Below, piece by piece: positions 63,566-64,000 of a stretch of 64,000 nucleotides of DNA; position 1 is the first letter of the stretch, and each line of letters begins with the position of its first letter. A program made the translations under genes and the position numbers. The notes under the pieces were generated by a model. It did not search any database. It was not told the origin of the DNA and was given only the letters and a program-made list of their open reading frames with translations. Source of the DNA: Bacillus sp. AFS073361 (GTDB lineage: Bacteria > Bacillota > Bacilli > Bacillales > Cytobacillaceae). The stretch lies in assembly GCF_002567005.1 (NCBI RefSeq), contig NZ_NUZU01000016.1, positions 1 through 64,000 on the forward strand. Reading direction: 5' to 3'.

Positions 63566-64000
63566 ATGAGTAAAAAAGAGAAACTGCAGCAAGGAACACG
63601 AATTAGTGGAAAGAGGGTAAATGAGGACAAGTTTCTGAAGCTGTTTGAGTTTACAATGTTTGACCCTCTTTACAAAGATATGTCGGATAAGGCAAAAATA
63701 TTATACTCGTTTCTGAGAAGCAAGGTTCCGTATTTTGAACAACAGACCGAAGCACATGCAAACGGAGTCGAGGGCACCAGGAGTTACCAGGATGAAAATG
63801 GAGATATATTCATCCTGGCAGACAATAGTGAACTTATTTATTTATTAAATTGTTCTGAGCCGACTGTTATCAAAGCGAAAAAAGAATTGGCCAATTATGG
63901 TTTGTTATACGAGGATCCGGTAAAAGATGCTGCTAATAGAATTTACGTTTTATTGCCATCTAAGCTATCAGACCAATGGAGTTATATTGGTGAAATTATT
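63566..64000 (+). CDS. repA: RepA_N-family replication initiator, N-terminal part (runs off window)
   Basis: ATG 63566 has GGGAGG at 7 bp. The 145 residues visible include the RepA_N pattern: FLKLFEFTMFDPLYKDMSDK, AKILYSFLRSK, then DENGDIFILADNSELIYLLN and CSEPTVIKAKKELANYGLLY, a winged-helix DNA-binding domain. The frame ends on a whole codon at 64000 and would continue directly into the frame at base 1. RepA binds origin iterons, often within its own gene. Expression appears limited by a leader attenuator and a possible antisense RNA. Confidence 0.85.
   Translation, partial: MSKKEKLQQGTRISGKRVNEDKFLKLFEFTMFDPLYKDMSDKAKILYSFLRSKVPYFEQQTEAHANGVEGTRSYQDENGDIFILADNSELIYLLNCSEPTVIKAKKELANYGLLYEDPVKDAANRIYVLLPSKLSDQWSYIGEII

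Overview
The window reads as most of a temperate siphophage that lives as a plasmid (a phage-plasmid) from a Bacillaceae host. The support is low GC, Bacillus-type ribosome binding sites with frequent TTG and GTG starts, a RepA_N-type initiator, a ParA/ribbon-helix-helix partition pair, a repressor/Cro-like switch, and a full terminase-head-tail-lysis block. No chromosomal flank is visible. The repA reading frame runs off the right end (63566 to 64000). The left end opens inside the C-terminal part of a protein that looks like the rest of RepA, and the frame is kept if 64000 is joined to 1, so the element is probably circular and about the size of the window or slightly larger.

Layout. 1-5.1 kb is plasmid maintenance: the RepA tail, a DnaB/DnaD-type helicase-loader homologue, ParA, a small RHH protein and an RHH-plus-coiled-coil protein. 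5.1-9 kb is cargo on both strands: a frameshifted small gene, an ECF sigma/anti-sigma pair, a GNAT acetyltransferase and an unknown gene. 9-13.2 kb holds early genes, including an ArdC antirestriction protein and an orphan GAF/PAS protein. 13.2-14.3 kb is the lysogeny switch, with three matched 15-bp operators. 14.7-19.1 kb is recombination and regulation: a RecF/SbcC-like ATPase, a Bet/RecT-type annealing protein, RecU, a YetF/DUF421 membrane protein and an ArpU-like regulator. 19.2-20.8 kb has a tRNA-Gly(UCC), an unexplained RNA-like structure, MgtC and a VUT/YhhQ-type transporter. 20.9-25.8 kb has RadC, small early genes, a methyltransferase-like/Mom-like fusion next to a small zinc protein, and a ParB-domain protein.

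25.8-50.5 kb is the late block: TerS and TerL, a moron insert with Gly-zipper proteins (27.7-29.1 kb), a portal-MuF fusion, protease/scaffold, decoration protein, major capsid, connectors, major tail protein, tail chaperones with a likely -1 frameshift, tape measure, a Dit-like protein with an inserted domain, a Tal-like tip protein with a C-terminal S74 chaperone, a sigma-like factor, an amidase, a holin and an intracellular-subtilisin-like protease. 50.7-62.3 kb is an accessory block of different style with AT-rich spacers: a C5-methylase/NgoPII-like restriction pair, an AIPR abortive-infection protein, a two-gene cassette with an iterated operator, an ATP-dependent DNA ligase-like protein, a PLD-family protein, a PD-(D/E)xK candidate and an ankyrin protein. 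62.5-64 kb carries a short tyrosine recombinase, long inverted repeats and the repA control region.

Two features tie the element together. First, at least fourteen arrays of hexamer-phased TTAAYN repeats lie almost only in gaps just upstream of genes, with one inside the coding sequence of the small RHH partition protein. Second, four nearly identical 26-bp promoter-like boxes each sit next to such an array and in front of early genes. I infer a genome-wide binding network for an RHH protein, acting as dispersed centromere, regulator or both. Other observations that deserve a check are a com/mom-like DNA-modification arrangement, a repA leader with a probable counter-transcribed RNA and an intrinsic terminator that overlaps the repA Shine-Dalgarno sequence, and a phage-borne intracellular subtilisin in the lysis cassette. 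All family names come from reading motifs; no database search was possible.
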